Assembly: GCA_012516295.1 (NCBI GenBank)
Contig: JAAYWU010000039.1
Location: 1-13,414, forward strand
Source: Clostridiales bacterium
GTDB lineage: Bacteria > Bacillota > Clostridia > Oscillospirales > Acutalibacteraceae
DNA: 13,414 nt
Direction of reading: 5' to 3'
How positions within the stretch are numbered: position 1 is the first letter of the stretch; every line of letters begins with the position of its first letter. The position numbers and the translations under genes were made by a program. The notes under the pieces are model-generated. The model had not been told where the DNA came from and did not search any database. It saw nothing but the letters and a program-made list of their open reading frames with translations. Positions 11,829-13,414 of this stretch are shown piece by piece.

Positions 11829-13414
11829 ATGGAAGACATGCAAAAACATTACCGGTCGCTTGAACTTGATAAGATACTCAAAATGCTGGCGGCGGAAACC
11901 GCCTGCGACGATGCCGCGGAGCTCGCCTTGCAGCTTTCGCCGTCCCATTCCCTGAGCGAGGTTCAGCGGCTTTTACAGGAAACGGATGAAGCCCATACCC
12001 TGATGGCCCGCTTTGGCGCGCCGTCCTTCGGCGGGCTGAAAAATGTAAGCAATTCCCTGCGCAGGGCAGACGCAGGCGGCACGCTTACGATGGCGGAGCT
12101 TCTGCGGATCGCCGGGGTTCTTCGTACGCTGCGCGGGATAGTGGATTGGCGCGCAAAAAGCGCGGGGCAGAAAACCTGCCTCGATTGGCGCTTCGATTCC
12201 CTGATGCCCAATAAATATCTGGAGGACCGTATTTTTGGCGCGATTCTTTCCGAAGAGGAGATGGCGGACAACGCGTCCACACAGCTTGCCTCCATCCGCC
12301 GCAAAATCCGTTCCGCTTCGTCCCGCGTAAGGGAACAACTGGATCAGATGATTCGTTCCACCGCCTATCAGAAGTATTTGCAGGACCCGATCGTAACGCT
12401 GCGCGGAGGACGTTTTGTTGTTCCGGTCAAGGCGGAATTCCGCGGGGAAATTGCCGGGCTGGTGCACGATACCTCCGCGAGCGGCGCAACCGTATTCGTG
12501 GAACCGATGAGCGTGGTGGAAGCCAATAACCAGGTAAAAGTGTTACAGTCGGAGGAACAGGCGGAAATCGAGCGGATTCTCGCGGAGCTTTCGGCTGAAA
12601 CGGGAAATTTTGCAAGCGGCATTATCAGCGGATACCAAGCGGCGGTGGAGCTGAACCTGATTTTTGCGAAAGCGAACCTCGGTTATAAAATGAAAGCTAC
12701 GCTGCCCCTTGCAAACGATAAAGGGGAAATCCTGTTAAAAAAAGCGCGGCACCCCCTGATTGACCCGAACCGCGTGGTGCCGACCGATATTGAGCTGGGA
12801 ATCGGCTTTGCCACCCTCGTCATCACCGGCCCGAACACCGGCGGCAAAACCGTATCGCTGAAAACCGTCGGCCTTCTGACGCTGATGGCTATGTGCGGCC
12901 TGCTGCTACCCGTAGCCGAAAACAGCCGCATCTCCGTTTTCCAGAAGGTTCTGGCAGATATCGGGGACGAACAGAGCATTGAGCAGTCCTTGTCTACGTT
13001 TTCCGCACATATGACGAATATCATTAAGATTATCGCACAGGCGGACGAAACCAGCTTGATTCTTCTGGATGAGCTGGGGGCGGGAACCGACCCTGTCGAA
13101 GGTGCGGCGCTCGCCATGTCGATTCTGGAGGCATTGCGCAGGAAGGGCGCACGGATTGCCGCAACCACGCATTACGCCGAATTAAAGGCCTATGCGCTGC
13201 AAACGGCGGGCGTGGAAAACGCATGCTGTGAATTTGACGTAAACACGCTTCGCCCGACCTACCGCCTGCTCATCGGCGTGCCGGGGCGTTCCAACGCGTT
13301 TGCGATTTCCCAGCGCCTCGGAATGGACGAGGAGATTGTGGAGCGCGCGAAGGAACTGGTTTCCAGACTTTGCACCACGTCTTCAAAAAGGGCGTTTTCG
13401 CTGGACACCAGTTC
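11829..13414 (+). CDS. mutS2: MutS2 ATPase (3' partial)
   Basis: 528 complete codons are visible of the usual 780 or so; the gene runs off the window. GAGG (11820-11823) five bases before the ATG supports the start. Residues 1-300 are the lever and clamp region, starting SLELDKILKMLAAE. The ATPase domain has Walker A GPNTGGKT (334-341), the DIGDEQSIEQSLSTFSAHM segment, Walker B LLDELGAGTDP with D414 and E415, and TTHYAELKAYAL. MutS2 lacks the mismatch-recognition domain of MutS. It suppresses recombination in Helicobacter, and in Bacillus subtilis it acts on collided ribosomes. The C-terminal Smr and KOW-type parts are outside the window. The last 20 codons (from residue 509) do not resemble MutS2 as written, while the reverse complement of the same bases does; see the repeat at 13353-13414. 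Confidence 0.92.
   Translation, partial: MEDMQKHYRSLELDKILKMLAAETACDDAAELALQLSPSHSLSEVQRLLQETDEAHTLMARFGAPSFGGLKNVSNSLRRADAGGTLTMAELLRIAGVLRTLRGIVDWRAKSAGQKTCLDWRFDSLMPNKYLEDRIFGAILSEEEMADNASTQLASIRRKIRSASSRVREQLDQMIRSTAYQKYLQDPIVTLRGGRFVVPVKAEFRGEIAGLVHDTSASGATVFVEPMSVVEANNQVKVLQSEEQAEIERILAELSAETGNFASGIISGYQAAVELNLIFAKANLGYKMKATLPLANDKGEILLKKARHPLIDPNRVVPTDIELGIGFATLVITGPNTGGKTVSLKTVGLLTLMAMCGLLLPVAENSRISVFQKVLADIGDEQSIEQSLSTFSAHMTNIIKIIAQADETSLILLDELGAGTDPVEGAALAMSILEALRRKGARIAATTHYAELKAYALQTAGVENACCEFDVNTLRPTYRLLIGVPGRSNAFAISQRLGMDEEIVERAKELVSRLCTTSSKRAFSLDTS
13353..13414. repeat. 62-bp segment with inverted-repeat ends, apparently inverted inside mutS2
   Basis: The left arm GAACTGGTTTCCAG (13353-13366) and right arm CTGGACACCAGTTC (13401-13414) are inverted copies with one mismatch in 14, around a 34-bp core. 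The unit begins on a codon boundary. As written, the frame reads ELVS then RLCTTSSKRAFSLDTS. The reverse complement reads, in the same frame, ELVS then SENALFEDVVQSLETS, which has the acidic, helical E-x3-FEDVVxxLE character expected at the start of the MutS2 coiled coil. The right arm ends exactly at the last base of the window. Confidence 0.8.

Noticed and set aside
1..13414. CRISPR arrays, insertion sequences, tRNA or rRNA genes
   Set aside because: No regularly spaced repeats, transposase motifs or tRNA/rRNA sequence signatures were seen in the window.

Overview
The window reads as a chromosomal segment of an endospore-forming member of the Clostridia (Firmicutes/Bacillota), with moderate G+C and strong AGGAGG-type ribosome binding sites. 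Four genes belong to sporulation-associated families (ytaF, ylbJ, yqfC, yqfD). The right half is the conserved Firmicutes block phoH-ybeY-dgkA-era-yqzL-recO, followed by mutS2. Placement near Oscillospiraceae/Acutalibacteraceae is only an impression. Both ends cut through genes.

Layout. 1-1245: the 3' part of a chemoreceptor-type signalling protein fused to a PhnD-like solute-binding domain. 1280-2419: a single-gene unit for a secreted cysteine-rich CAP-domain protein, with a sigma-A-like promoter, a perfect 22-bp palindrome at the predicted transcription start and a strong terminator. 2441-2821 (minus): a small four-helix membrane protein of the holin-4/YvlD type. 3004-3621: ytaF, whose stop codon interlocks with that of a divergent cis-prenyltransferase (UppS-like) gene on the opposite strand (3618-4283). 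4284-4753: an intergenic-looking stretch that holds a 39-residue membrane-peptide gene with its own promoter and terminator, a possible plus-strand small RNA and a shared two-way terminator. 4754-4975 (minus): a four-cysteine conserved small protein. 5048-6106 (minus): ylbJ. 6178-7682: yqfC-yqfD behind a sigma-E-like promoter. 7707-13414: phoH, ybeY, dgkA, era, yqzL, recO and mutS2, very tightly packed, starting from an extended -10 promoter.

How the genes work together. The right-hand block joins rRNA and 30S maturation (YbeY, Era), lipid-carrier phosphorylation (DgkA), recombinational repair (RecO) and the MutS2 ATPase, which acts in ribosome rescue and anti-recombination. The yqfC/yqfD pair and ylbJ diverge from one gap and are probably mother-cell sporulation genes. 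Relative to the Bacillus subtilis order, the genes for the c-di-AMP phosphodiesterase (yqfF/pgpH) and cytidine deaminase (cdd) are missing from this cluster.

Most notable observation: the last 62 bases (13353-13414), inside mutS2, are bounded by 14-base inverted repeats matching 13 of 14. As written they encode a peptide that does not look like MutS2, while their reverse complement encodes, in the same frame, the peptide expected there. This is either an intragenic invertible segment or an inversion artefact at a contig end.
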